Source of the DNA: Piezodorus guildinii
Lineage: Eukaryota; Arthropoda; Insecta; Hemiptera; Pentatomidae
DNA length: 64,000 nt
Reading direction: 5' to 3'
Assembly (NCBI GenBank): GCA_023052935.1
Contig: CM041294.1
Span: 18,996,635-19,060,634 of the forward strand
In this document: in pieces, positions 30,895-41,433 of the stretch
How the letters are laid out: the number at the start of each line of letters is the position of its first letter
Numbering within the stretch: position 1 is the first letter of the stretch
Made by a program: the position numbers and the translations under genes
The notes under the pieces: model-generated
Databases searched by the model: none
What the model was told of the DNA's origin: nothing
Seen by the model: the letters and a program-made list of their open reading frames with translations, nothing else

Positions 30895-31137
30895 CTCCTA
30901 TACCAAAGTTCACGGGTTCAAACCAGCAGGTGGTCCTAGGATTTTTTAATGGGAGTAAAAAATCTTTAGTTATGCCGTCATTCGGAAGGGACGTTAAAAG
31001 GTGGTCCTGAGTCTGTACGATGTCAGGTACTCGTTAAAGATCCCTATCCTAATTAAACATGGATAGGCAAAATTTAGGACTCCCACTGTAGCATCGTCCG
31101 ATTAGCCATAGTAGCATAAAGTGACGTTAAATAAATA
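30895..31137 (+). mobile_element. S1 SINE, 5'-truncated
   Basis: It starts within the tRNA-like head (CTCCTATACCAAAG) and keeps the B box, body and tail. The exact 15-bp duplication AACAAAATATTTACC lies at 30880-30894 and 31138-31152. The truncation occurred during insertion, because the duplication directly abuts the truncated end. Confidence 0.9.
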
Positions 31138-31159
31138 AACAAAATATTTACCAATGATA

Positions 31160-31430
31160 TTGAAAAGCAAACATATTTAACAGTAGAATCCCCATTTAAA
31201 TTCACCGATACACTGGCACTACTCCGTCTTTCCAGTAAATATGTAATCAAAATAACAGTCTATAACCAAACTCATTTAATTAAACAACAACTCCTCATCC
31301 GCATCCAGCAAATCAACACATCATGTAATTATAAATTACCCGAAAACCTCTTTCATTTATTAGTTCAATGCCCCATGTATCATGATTACAGAGAACATTA
31401 CCTACCTAAAACCAAAAAACTTCAATAGTT
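31160..31430 (+). pseudogene. Non-LTR retrotransposon C-terminus
   Basis: A plus-strand frame contains LRLSSKYVIK, then QQLLIRIQQINTSC, then LPENLFHLLVQCPMYHDYR. The C...H-x3-QCP-x-Y-x3-R pattern is the cysteine/histidine motif at the C-terminus of I/jockey-superfamily LINEs. An S1 SINE is inserted just after it, and a hammerhead-like motif lies about 50 bp beyond the SINE on the same strand. Catalytic domains are missing. Confidence 0.6.
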
Positions 31431-31431
31431 C

Positions 31432-31725
31432 GGGATCACTTGTAGCTGGGTGGTTAGCATAACAGTCTCCTATGCCAAAGGTCACGGGTTCAAACCCGCA
31501 GGTGGTCCTAGGATTTTTTAATGGGAGTGAAAAATCCTTAGTTACGCCGTCCTTCGGATGGGACGTTAAAAGGTGGTCCCGAGCCTGTTCGATGTCAGGT
31601 ACTCGTTAAAGATCCCTATCCTAATAAAACCTGGATAGGCGAAATTGAGGACTCCCACTGTAGCATCGTCCGATTAGCCATAGCAGCATAAAGTGACGTT
31701 AAATAAAAAAAAAAAAAAAAAAAAA
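31432..31725 (+). mobile_element. tRNA-derived SINE S1, full length with poly(A)
   Basis: It begins GGGATCACTTGTAGCTGGGT and ends in a long A run. A 16-bp duplication AAAACTTYAATAGTTC with one mismatch (31416-31431 and 31726-31741) flanks it. It shares diagnostic changes (GCAGCATAAAG, GGCGAAATTGAGG, CCTGTTCGATG) with the copy at 37551, so both belong to one recent subfamily. Confidence 0.93.
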
Positions 31726-31786
31726 AAAACTTTAATAGTTCATAACTCAGTTACTTAACAATAGCTTGTGACGCTCTCCTTCAAAC

Positions 31787-31825
31787 GCCCTGAAGAAGGC
31801 CTTTAATTTAGGCCGAAACGTCGGC
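31787..31825 (+). ncRNA. Hammerhead ribozyme-like motif
   Basis: GCC, CTGAAGA, stem II GGCCT/AGGCC, GAAA, CGTC, GGC. Stem I GCC/GGC pairs completely. The sequence after it (CACC.GTAAATTAAGTTTA) matches the motif at 10906, showing one subtype. Cleavage would be expected after ACGTC. Confidence 0.6.
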
Positions 31826-31917
31826 ACCAGTAAATTAAGTTTATACTTAATTGTGTTTTTTTTTTTTTTTCTGCACCCTGAACTAACTCCCCCCATATTT
31901 TATTTTTTGTTTAGTTA

Positions 31918-32160
31918 AAAAAACCTGAACCATTAACTTCTTACGGCCAAAGACCGTGTCATGAGATGTTGGCACGCTCAGCTGCCAGGTTTCCCCCCAT
32001 ATTTTTGGTTACCCGCTTTATAGAGTCTGGGTCTGTCCCAGAAGCGTCGCTCCCCAACTAAATTAACAGGATAAATAATATTCTGCCTCAGCCGGGATTC
32101 GAACCCAGGACCCGAAGAACAGTAGACTAGTGCTCTATCCACTAGACCATGCCGCTCCCA
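31918..32160 (-). mobile_element. tRNA-derived SINE, family S2
   Basis: On the minus strand: GGGAGCGGCATGGTCTAGTG (A-box region), then GGTTCGAATCCCGG (exact B box), then a body with GACAGACCCAGACTCTATAA and GCGGGTAACC. The T arm folds, but the acceptor ends do not pair, so it is not a working tRNA gene. It is a different family from S1. Confidence 0.75.
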
Positions 32161-32348
32161 TTACATTTTTTTTTAAAGTTAAACATTGGTAAAACTGTTT
32201 TATAATAGTTTTTAAAATCATTGTTTAATTCTGAGATAAATATAAAACTATGAAATTATAAGAAGATTATGTTTATCCAATCATGGTAAACAATAAGCTG
32301 TACATACATACAAAATCGAAAGAAGTCGTTACTAAATAAAGAAACTTT

Positions 32349-32518
32349 CTCTACAAATCATGAAGAGTTGGTCTTGAATTCAGTACTTAGGTTTTTTTTT
32401 CCCAAGTTTTGGGTACCACTGATAGTTTTTAAATAATTATCCTGCCACAGCCGCGTTCGAATCCAAGACTCGGAGAGCAGGAGTCCAGTGCTCTATATAC
32501 TTGAACACGCCGCTCTTA
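32349..32518 (-). mobile_element. S2 SINE, diverged copy
   Basis: The minus-strand head GAGCGGCGTGTTCAAGTATA and B box GATTCGAACGCGG precede a shortened body that ends in CTCTTCATGATTTGTAGAG. Confidence 0.55.
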
Positions 32519-32772
32519 TTATAAAGAACATAGTGATTTTAATTGACTAAAATGGGCAATGTTAGGTCATTAATTGAATAATTTTAAATGGCTGTGAAGC
32601 AGAAGAAATAAATGGGACTTATACAACCCTACGTTTCGTTAATGGCTCTGGAAACTTCTCTATTCTCCACTACCATATTCCTATTTATTCTGTGCTAATT
32701 ATCTGGGGAATTCATTCTTTGACAACTTTAAGAACTTTAAAACAACCGAATCGCATTATATTTATATGGTTA

Positions 32773-33040
32773 GGGGAGCCCGTGTCTGAGTGGCTATCGC
32801 CCTAGACTCCCACGCCAAAGGTTGTGAGCTCGAATCGCAGTCACGGAGGAACTTTTTCAAGCATTTAATTAAATGGGGATTCACTCTCAGCCTCTCTCCC
32901 GGGTATGTGAGATCCGTCAGTCAAATGGTGGCTACTCACAAAAATAGGCGTAGGGAGTGATGACCCTACGCTACAAAAATTTCATTGTGTATTCTCCTAT
33001 CAGATTACACCACGCGGCGCACTACACGGCCTGTCGCGCC
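32773..33040 (+). mobile_element. tRNA-derived SINE, family S3
   Basis: The head reads GGGGAGCCCGTGTCTGAGTG with GCTATCGCC, and a B box GAGCTCGAATC. The A-box region resembles serine/leucine tRNAs. The body contains CTCTCTCCCGGGTATGTGAG and GTGATGACCCTACGCTAC. No acceptor pairing is evident. No duplication could be defined. Confidence 0.6.
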
Positions 33041-33847
33041 ACCGAAAAAGAAATGCATCTGGTTCTATTTTGTCTCTTTGTTCTATTTGGAGTCCCCTAA
33101 ATTCTTGGATCCAGCTTTGATTTAATAAACCTTAGTCATTATAAAATTTACAAACTGATTGTCTGATTCATTTAGAGACAATGAACTTCCTATCCATGAT
33201 CTAATGCATAACGTTGGCTCACAAAAGATTGTGATATTCAGCGGTCTGACGAAGAATTTACCAGTGCGGTCTCTTTCTCTTTTTATACCCATCATTACTA
33301 CAAGGTAATGCAACCGATGGTGGCAACGAGTCATCGGGACGATGCGAAAAAAAAGCAAAACAAATACTTTCATAAAACCGCTGTTAGATTTTTAGTGATG
33401 ACCTCCCATAATGCGGCCAGACCACTTTTCTATTACGAAAGGGACTACGATTCTTCCCCCCATTAAGTTGAAGCCTTCAATACTAGCCCGCAAGACCGTT
33501 ATAGAAGACTTTTTGTTAAACCTCATAATGTAAAATGATAATATTCTAAGCAAATTATTATATCCGAGGTTAGCTCCTCAGTAAAACGACATAATATAAA
33601 ATTTAAATTTATAGAAATTTGTTCCATATTCAAATATGGGAAATTTATGGAATAAAAGGAGTTACTGTAAGTCATAAAAGTAGTAATATTCGAATTCTTC
33701 GTTTTTAATATTGTAACTAAAACCTTAAACGTTAAGTGATTCAGGACCGGTATTGCTATTCACATTATAAATAGAATAACTTACGAAAAGGACGTAGCTC
33801 AAACACAAAATCGTAAATCCTGCCTGTCCTAATCAACACATATTTCT
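33041..33847. other. No gene recognised
   Basis: Short open frames on both strands and no recognised family. Composition is slightly mixed, without clear repeats. Confidence 0.45.
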
Positions 33848-34606
33848 ATTGGGTTGTTTCACATGAAATGTCCGTTCTTATAGTTTCTGAAATACATAAA
33901 GGATTTTGCAGGTCTCTGTTGTTTTCTTCCGAATGTTTACATATTTAAAGTAAACAGTTACTAATCCTCTACCTTTGTATTATAAACATTAGCATCCCAA
34001 TCAATTACCCACTTTTTAGTACACCTCCAAATATGAACATGGAAACACGCCATTTTCTAGTAATATTTTTGTACGAGTTTAAACTCGGCCATTCAGCCGC
34101 TGAGGCCGCTAGCAATATTTGCAAGGCGTTTGGGGAAGGGAGTGTTAATGAACGGTCCATTCGCCGTTGGTTTGCCAAGTTTTCAGCTGGGGATACCGAC
34201 TTGCCGAGGAAGACCTCCGTCCGTGATAGACAACGATGTCCTCAAACATACAGTAGAAGGAAACCCCTACCAAACAGTTAAAGGACCCTCAGCACAACTA
34301 AATGCAAGTGCATCTACCGTTTCCAGACATTTAAAGTGTATTGGGAAAGTAAAAAAGCTCGACACATGGGTACCTCATGATCTTACTGAGCGGCAGCAAC
34401 ACCCCATGTTTCAAAACATACCGTGCAAAAATTGAAAGAACTGGACTACGAAGTTCTTCCGCACCCACCACATTCTCCCGACTTGTCTCCAACAGATTAC
34501 CACCTGTTCAGGAATTTAGACAACTTCGTCAAAGGAAAACTTTTTGAAAATGATGATCAAGTGAAAAGTGCGTTTTCAGATTTTGTTTCACTTCAAAGCT
34601 CAGAAA
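33848..34606 (+). mobile_element. Mariner copy M1, internally deleted, 3' end lost
   Basis: Starts at the TIR TATTGGGTTGTTTCACATGA and continues through the leader and coding region. The match to mariner M2 (41955-42701) stops at about 34606, so the right TIR is missing. It shares M2's internal deletion between the linker and the third catalytic region. Confidence 0.85.
34033..34606 (+). pseudogene. Mariner transposase, broken
   Basis: From MNMETRHFLVIFL the protein shows the first helix-turn-helix (FKLGHSAAEAASNI), then VNERSIRRWFAKFSAGDTDL. A deletion shifts frame here, and the reading continues in another frame with PSVIDNDVLKHTVEGNPYQT, LNASASTVSRHLK and WVPHDLTER. After the internal deletion it resumes with KLKELDYEVLPHP and SPDLSPTDYHLFRNL, which carries the third catalytic aspartate. 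The first two catalytic aspartates are in the deleted part. Intact transposases of the family are about 340-350 residues; this copy cannot be active. Confidence 0.85.
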
Positions 34607-35243
34607 ATATTTGACATAGTTTGAATTTATTGTTACTACCATCTACAAGTTTGCATGTTTTAATGATTGAATTTCAGAAGTCAAATAACAATTTTGACAT
34701 AGCCTACAATCAACCTATAATAAATATTATTTCAGGCCTACGTAATAATATTCGTATTAAAACACAAGGGTGTTTTAATTTAAATAATAATTTAATAATA
34801 ATTTTATTAATAATTTCATACAAAAATGTAGTCTGCTTTGGCATCAATACTTCTTTGTAACATGTATTCATGTTTGCTTCAAACACCACTTTTTCCTTAA
34901 CTCCATGCACATCTGTTCCCAGATGACTTCAACAAAATTTATTTGTCAGGTGACTTTTAGTCTCAAAGACGTGCAATCGCTTTCATTGGCTTGAAAATCA
35001 AAACTTTAATAAAATATTTTATTTTACTCTTAACTTGTTTATAATATGAGAGTTATAATTAAATTTCCTGTTTGTAAAACTATTTCTTTCAGTAAGTGAA
35101 ACTATTATTACGTGTGTGAAAAATTTTGAATTCGAGATTTCCGAAAAAATGCCAGTGCGTTTAAAATATTACACATAAATAAATAAAAATAAAACTACTA
35201 TTTTACTTTTCTTGTGTTTCTTGGATTATTTGCACGTAATTCA
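34607..35243. other. AT-rich spacer
   Basis: Dense AT-rich sequence without recognised coding or repeat features. Confidence 0.45.
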
Positions 35244-36210
35244 ATCATAAGCTACTCCGAGAGATTTGAGGTGCGATCGGGTTTGAAACAGGGTGACTCC
35301 CTTTCACCTGTGTTATTTAATATAGCTGTAGAATATGTCATAGAAAAGGTGATGTGTACCGAGAAAGACTTAAATATGGGTGACAAGATTCCGGTTTTGG
35401 GGTATGCCGATGATCTGGTACTGCTAGGTGAAGACGCGGAAACCATACAACTAAATACAAGTGTGTTAATAAAAACCGGTAAAGAAATAGGACTCGAATT
35501 AAATACCGATAAGACGAAATATATGATTAGTAGCAGAAACGGTGGCGATTTTGGTGATATTGATGTATCAGAGCATACTTTTGAACACGTAGAGAAATTC
35601 AAGTATTTAGGTTCAATTATAACTAGAAAAAATGAAATCCAGAAAGAAATAAAGTCCCGGTTAAAGGTGAGAAATGCGTGTTATTATTCAGTTGCTAAGT
35701 TACTTGGTTCGCGGCTTCTATCTAAAAACTTAAAGGTTAGAAATTCTAAAACTATTATTCTTCCAACGGTTCTTTACGGATGTGAAACGTGGCCGCTTAC
35801 TTTGAAGGATGAACAACGGCTTAAGGTCTTCGAAAATAAGGTATTGCGTAAAATATTTGGTCCGAAGAGAGATGAGGCGACTGGGGAGTTTAGAAGGTTG
35901 CACAACGCGAAATTGCGGAACTTGTGTCCTGTGAATATAATTGAGCTGATTGCATCGCGGAGACTCAAATGGACGAGTAAAGTTGTTGGGCTCGATGACA
36001 AGCGGATTCCGAGAAAGTTGGTATTTGCTGATCCGACTGGTAGACGTCCGAAAGGTAGACCGAAGCGTAGATGGGAGGATTGCGTTAAGGCAGATCTCGG
36101 GAGCTAGGGCTTGATTGGTGAACATTGGACGAGTCTGTGTAGGCAGAATTTGGTGGTATCGGCATCGAACCTTCGGGTTCGCTAAGCCTATTATTATTAT
36201 TATTATTATT
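35244..36210 (+). pseudogene. RTE retrotransposon, 5'-truncated copy
   Basis: The frame covers YSERFEVRSGLKQGDSLSPV (palm entry), GYADDLVLLGED (catalytic YADD), LNTDKTKYMISSR, FKYLGS, then VLYGCETWPLTLKDEQRLKV, FGPKRDEATGEFRRLHN and the C-terminal RRWEDC block. It ends in a premature TAG in place of a leucine codon right after KADLGS. The remaining tail up to SASNLR is present but out of use. The 3' end is a run of ATT triplets (36186-36210), typical of RTE elements. The endonuclease and fingers are missing through 5' truncation. Apart from the stop this is the best-kept RT region in the window. Confidence 0.9.
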
Positions 36211-36806
36211 CATTCATAAGAAAAAAATTTACGTTGACTTGAAATCTACTTAATTGTAAAAATGCAAAAGCAATTAATACAAAAAAACAGAACAAAATAA
36301 ATAAAAATATAAAACAGCATACATTAAACTGTATATTTAAAAAAAGCGAAAATTGATGACCAGAACCATCTAGTGGGCGAATAAAATACGACCTAAAGTC
36401 TCATTAGCTCACTTCTGCATAATAATAATATTTAGCATCTTAATCAGTCTTAATTTCCAGTTGAATTTGGATTATGACATAAATTTTTCAACGAAATGAT
36501 GTAGGACATATTGGAATTTAAAGCAAATTAATTACCATAAGTGATTTTTCAAATCAAATTCAGCACTATGGGTGTTCCATTTATAATGGAGGTGTGATAT
36601 AGTGTTTCTGTTTTCCATCTCTAACACAGCTGTCTCTGCAATTATTTAAAACTGATAAGACCATCAATATCCCTACAACTGATATTTCATTATGTTAGGG
36701 AAAGCTTGAGAACGGTTTTTCGTGTCATTGTTTAAGAATAAAAATTGTGAATGATAAATTCGTTTTGAGGCTTGGAAGAGAAACTTTTAATTCATATATA
36801 AAAAAA
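36211..36806. other. No gene recognised
   Basis: AT-rich sequence, no coding or repeat features recognised. Confidence 0.45.
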
Positions 36807-37434
36807 TCTGGTGCGGGCAACACACGGCTTTCACTTACCTCCGTTTTTAAAATCGATTAAACAATTTTCAAATACAGTAAGAGTTAAAAATGAGTGAAAC
36901 CATTAATAAATTAAATTTCTATAGAAACATGTGTTTTATTAAAAAATGTATTATATTATTATCTAAAATAATCAGTTAGTTTTATCGGTTTTTTATCACT
37001 CTCTATTAACTTTTAAAAGCTTGTGTATGAGATAATATTTTTTCTGAAATCTCCAACGGTATATCATACATGTATATTACTGTTCTTATGTTCAAAAACA
37101 AAAAATTGCATTAAAAAAAATATTTTTTCTGTTTTCTCCTTTAGTTGGGTATCGAATTCATTCAATTTTTATATTTACCTATTTTTTATCGGTGGTAACA
37201 AGATAATATATTTATTTTTATAAAATATACATAATTAAAGGTACTTTATAAGAAAAAAAGCCCCGTCAGACCATTTTAATCAGAATGAAAACTACATGAT
37301 TTTAAAGCCCATTTAATTTTACATCGATATAGCGAGTTTAATCGATATCGTCGGAACCGTTTTTGAGAAAATCAAAAAAAGTGCAAAATGCATGATCGCA
37401 ATACTTTCCCTTACTATATATAGTAAGTAAAAGT
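36807..37434 (-). mobile_element. AF1 repeat copy D
   Basis: Reverse orientation: ATCTGGTGCGGGCAACACAC at its left end and CTTACTATATATAGTAAGTA at its right end. The GT-microsatellite block and adjoining sequence are deleted between about 37390 and 37400. Confidence 0.8.
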
Positions 37435-37550
37435 AAAAAAGAAAAAAAAACAAAAAACAACTGGATCTTTATAAGCCATTTATACTTAGGTTCAGTAAAT
37501 ACAGAGATTCGTAGTGTTTCACAGCCATCGGCCGTGTAAGTACGTGATTT

Positions 37551-37839
37551 GTTTGTTTGTTTATTTATTTAACGTCACTTTATGCTGCTATGGCTAATCG
37601 GACGATGCTACAGTGGGAGTCCTCAATTTCGCCTATCCAGGTTTTATTAGGATAGGGATCTTTAACGAGTACCTGACATCGAACAGGCTCGGGACCACCT
37701 TTTAACGTCCCATCCGAAGGACGGCGTAACTAAGGATTTTTCACTCCCATTAAAAAATCCTAGGACCACCTGCGGGTTTGAACCCGTGACCTTTGGCATA
37801 GGAGACTGTTATGCTAACCACCCAGCTACAAGTGATCCC
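37551..37839 (-). mobile_element. tRNA-derived SINE S1, young copy
   Basis: Full length, with the same diagnostic changes as the copy at 31432 on the opposite strand. An exact 13-bp duplication AAGTACGTGATTT (37538-37550 and 37840-37852) flanks it. Confidence 0.94.
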
Positions 37840-37898
37840 AAGTACGTGATTTAAGCCTTCATCGCGCTTAACCGCCAGTTTTTCCTACTTTGGATACC

Positions 37899-38556
37899 CA
37901 GTATACAACCGTGTTCTTTTCAACACCTGTTTATAACAAACTTTCGTTGCGGTCCCTTGAAAATGAATAGAAAACTATGCCTTCTCCTCGGTTACATCGA
38001 AATATTCTCTTATAAAGAATTAACGAACTACTTTTGTCGACCACAGTTTTGAATTTGTTCGGTTATTACGAAAAATAAAGAACACAAAAATTACGAAACG
38101 TCCTAATTCCCAGTAAAGAGCGGCGCCTTTCTGTCCAAATCCTTACCTCTTCCCTCTATTTAGCTCAATTCTATGATTCACAGTCTGTGACAGCTTCTGG
38201 TTTCTAGTGTTTCAGCTAGTTTTTCTGTTATTATTACTTGCTTTAATTCGAGTTTCCTACGAGGTCAAGAGAAAAACCATTGATTTAAATACATTAATTT
38301 TTTTTTTTTTTTTTTTATCATTTCAATTTTATACGAATTGCTGTGATTTTGACATTGTAGGTTCCTTTTTAAGTTTTGTATTTTGAATGATGGTTTATGT
38401 TAATCTTAAAGTATTAAGTAAAATGTGAAATAAGATAGATATATGTACAATGTGCATAGTTTTAACTGATTTTGTAGTTTCTAAATAAACATGTGCCTGT
38501 ATTGAAAATATTTCTTTTTAACCACCTGAATTTGCACAAAGACATATAACATACAT
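37899..38556 (+). mobile_element. Tigger-like element 2, left part
   Basis: Starts CAGTATACAACCGTGTTC and continues with TTGCGGTCCCTTGAAAATGA, matching in reverse the right-hand part of the Tigger-like element at 20209-21150. The HTH-coding region is mostly missing here (jump near 38280). An RTE element interrupts it at 38557. Confidence 0.8.
38149..38556 (+). repeat. Left copy of the segment flanking the RTE insertion
   Basis: The segment from CCTCTTCCCTCTATT to ACATATAACATACAT recurs on the other side of the RTE at 39752-40104, in the same orientation. The right copy lacks about 60-70 bp in the middle and differs by several substitutions. Confidence 0.85.
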
Positions 38557-39755
38557 AATAATAATAGGCTTACCGAACCCGAAGGTTCGATGCCGATACC
38601 ACCAAACTTCGCCTGCACAGACTCGTCCAATGTTCACCGGTCAAGCCCAAGCCCCCGAGATCAGCCTTAATGCAATCCTCCCATCGACGCTTCGGCCTAC
38701 GTTTCGGACGCCTACCAGTCGGTTCAGCGAATACCAACTTTCTCGGAATCCGTTCCTCACTAAGCCCAACAACTTTACGCGCCCATTTGCGTCTCCGCGA
38801 TGCTATCAACTCAATTATATTCACAGGGTACAAACTCCGCAATTCCGCGTTGTGCAACCTTCTAAACTCCCCAGTGGTCTCATCTCTCTTCGGACCAAAT
38901 ATTTTACGCAATACCTTATTTTCGAAAACCTTAAGCCGTTGTTCATCCCTCAAAGTAAGCGGCCAAGTTTCACATCCGTAAAGAACCGTTGGAAGAATAA
39001 TAGTTTTACAAATTCTAATCTTTAATTTTTTAGATAGAAGCCGCGAACTAAGTAACTTAGCAACTGAGTAGTAAGACGCATTTCCCACCTTTAACCGGGA
39101 CTTTATTTCTTCCTGGATTTCATTTTTTCAAGTTATAATTGAATCTAAATACTTGAATTTCTCTGTGTTCAAAAGTTTGCCCTGATACATCAATATCACC
39201 AAGATCGACACCGTTTCTGCTACTAATCATATATTTCGTCTTATCGGTATTTAACTCGAGTCCTATTTCTTTACCGGTTTTTATTAACACACTTGTATTT
39301 AGTTGTATGGTTTCCGTGTCTTCACCTAGCAGTACCAGATCATCGGCATACTGCAAAACCGGAATCTTGTCACCCATGTTTAAGCCTTTCTCGGTACACA
39401 TCACCTTTTCTATGACATAGTCTAAAGCTATATTAAATAACACAGGTGAAAGGGAGTCACCCTGTTTCAAACCCGATCGCACCTCAAATCTCTCGGAGTA
39501 ATTATGACCGATTCTAACTTTATGGAATGTTTCCGACAAACACATCTCTACTAGGTTTACTAACTTTCTAGGTATCCCCTGTTCAATCATGATGTTATAT
39601 AGCTTCTGACGGTCTATTGAATCATAAGCCTTTTTAAAATCGATATAAAGTTGATGGACTACACCGTTGTATTCCAAATTTTTCTCTAATATTAGACGTA
39701 AGGAAAATATTTGGTCAATAGTCGAGCGATTCCGCCTAAAACCACATTCTGATAC
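38557..39755 (-). pseudogene. RTE retrotransposon, longer 5'-truncated copy
   Basis: On the minus strand: CGFRRNRSTIDQIFSLRLIL, VVHQLYIDFKKAYDSIDR (first catalytic aspartate block), GLKQGDSLSPVLFNIALDYV, LQYADDLVLLGEDTET, LNTDKTKYMISSR. A frame change near 39125-39165 separates this from EIKSRLKVGNASYYSVAK, VLYGCETWPLTLRDEQRLKV, the FGPKRDETTGEFRRLHN and RRWEDC blocks, and the C-terminal VVSASNLRVR. The tail is a short AAT/ATT run at 38555-38567. It retains the RT fingers and palm that the 35.2-kb copy lacks. The endonuclease domain is missing. Confidence 0.9.
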
Positions 39756-40190
39756 CTCTTCCCTCTATTCAGCTCAATTCTATGATTCACAGTCTGTGAC
39801 AGCTTCTGGTTTCTAGTGTTTCTTAGTTTTTCTGTTATTATTACTTGCTTTAATTCGAGTTTCCTACGAGGTCAAGAGAAAATCTATTGATTTAAATACA
39901 TTAATTTTTTTTAATATCTTTTCAACTTAAAGTATTATCAATGTTAATCTTAAAGTATTAAGTAAAATGTGAAATAAGATAGATATATGTACAATGTGCA
40001 TAGTTTTAACTGATTTTGTAGTTTCTAAATAAACATGTGCCTGTATTGAAAATATTTCTTTTTAACAACCTGAATTTATACCAAGACATATAACATACAT
40101 ACAATATATTATTCGGATATAACGAATTCTTTTATTACGAACAGAGAATTTTTCGGTCCCTTGGTGTTCGTTAAAACGAGGGTTTACTGT
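39756..40190 (+). mobile_element. Tigger-like element 2, right part
   Basis: Ends with GTTCGTTAAAACGAGGGTTTACTG next to TA, the same terminus as the left end of the element at 20209 seen in reverse. Its first 350 bp repeat the sequence left of the RTE insertion. Confidence 0.85.
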
Positions 40191-40497
40191 ATAAAGGCTA
40201 TGTTACTATCTTGAATGCGAAAACTTCAACTTTTAAAGTGGAAATATTAAAATTCGTCATCATTGAAAATAGCACCGAAAAAAATTAATACAATTAAAAA
40301 GGCCTGTAGTATGTTTGGTTCAAACACTTACGTATAGACAAACACAGAGACTTTTTTCAATATCTCTAGCTTACTCAAAATGACACACTACACTAATTTC
40401 AACGTTGATGGCGATAGTTACTGGAGAGAGGTTTTAAGTTTATGCTGTAAGTATAGTTTTAAAACATCCAGATATATTAACAATAAATATATAAATA
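40191..40497. other. No gene recognised
   Basis: AT-rich DNA between the Tigger-like element and a tRNA-like fragment. Confidence 0.4.
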
Positions 40498-40544
40498 CGG
40501 GGATTCGAACTCTAGAGCTAGAGACATAGCCACGGAGTCCCCGT
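40498..40544 (-). mobile_element. tRNA-like SINE head fragment
   Basis: On the minus strand GGGGACTCCGTGGCTATG is followed by CTAGAGTTCGAATCCCCG. The B box is exact and the sequence resembles the S3 head. It is too short for a tRNA. Confidence 0.45.
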
Positions 40545-40654
40545 TAGGGATAGACAACTTAGGTCAATAGATAACTTTGAGGAGTATTAATTAATTTATT
40601 TTTTTTTACATTTGAGGTAATTTTCTAAAAATGTACATTAAGATACTTTAATGA

Positions 40655-40889
40655 TAGGGGTGGGCATAATCGAATGATCGTCATAATCGGATGATCGGAC
40701 TTCGATGATTTAAATAATCGAATGATTAATATGCATTCTGAGAGGCGATAAGCCACAATTCCTACCTCTTAATGGCTGACCCGCAAAAAAAAAAAAAAAA
40801 GGTAGTTTAGTTCAAGTGATCATTCGTTTCTCCAAAAACCGATTAATTCGAATGATCCGATAATCGTCATTCGATTATGCCCACCCCTA
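40655..40889. mobile_element. hAT-like MITE copy 2
   Basis: TAGGGGTGGGCATAATCGAA at the left and the complement at the right, with ATCATTCGA-type sub-repeats inside and a short A run. An exact 8-bp duplication TTTAATGA (40647-40654 and 40890-40897). Confidence 0.92.
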
Positions 40890-40897
40890 TTTAATGA

Positions 40898-41044
40898 CAT
40901 TAACATCCGAACAGTAAATTCTTACATCCATGAAAAATATCATCGGCACGTAACCACGAAATCATGTTGTTTCTTCCCTCTCTTTTTCTCTGTTACCAGA
41001 CAAACGCCGAAGAATACTTAAAAAGATGCCCGAGAAATCTACTT
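40898..41044. other. Spacer
   Basis: No feature recognised. Confidence 0.4.
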
Positions 41045-41433
41045 AATTGAGACGTTGATTTCCAAAAGGTACTAAAGGACATTTTTTACGAAATTGATTT
41101 TTTTACATATTTATATTCTCCTAATTTAGTTTTATCTAAATATTCTATTTGATGTTATCTAATGAATTCTTAAGTCCTTAAAAACGCGAATTAGAAATGC
41201 GGTCATTTTCTAAAAGTACTAATTACGCATTTATTTTCGTTCCAAATCATTCTAAAAAAATCATTTCATAACTTTAATATGATTTTATTATTATAGTAAA
41301 AAAATAATTCCAAATTTTAAGGCAAAAAGACCCAAATTAGCTGGTTCAATAATATAGTAATAAGAGATTTTCGCGCTTCCTGTAAAATTTCCTAGAATGG
41401 ATATAGTACCTTTTGGAAATCAACGTCTCAATT
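41045..41433. mobile_element. MITE with perfect 30-bp terminal inverted repeats
   Basis: AATTGAGACGTTGATTTCCA opens the element and its exact complement closes it; the perfect match extends 30 bp. The interior is AT-rich and non-coding. A single end of the same family lies at 18753-18796. The target duplication is unclear. Confidence 0.8.

Noticed and set aside
32095..32160. Possible functional tRNA gene on the minus strand
   Set aside because: The A and B boxes and T arm look right, but the acceptor stem does not pair and a SINE body follows directly.
35252..35602. Long minus-strand open frames opposite the RTE copies
   Set aside because: They are antisense shadows of the RTE reverse transcriptase and repeat wherever the RTE occurs.
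38149..38556. Ordinary LTRs flanking an LTR retrotransposon
   Set aside because: The flanking repeats are internal pieces of a Tigger-like element, and the enclosed sequence is an RTE LINE with its own ATT tail.
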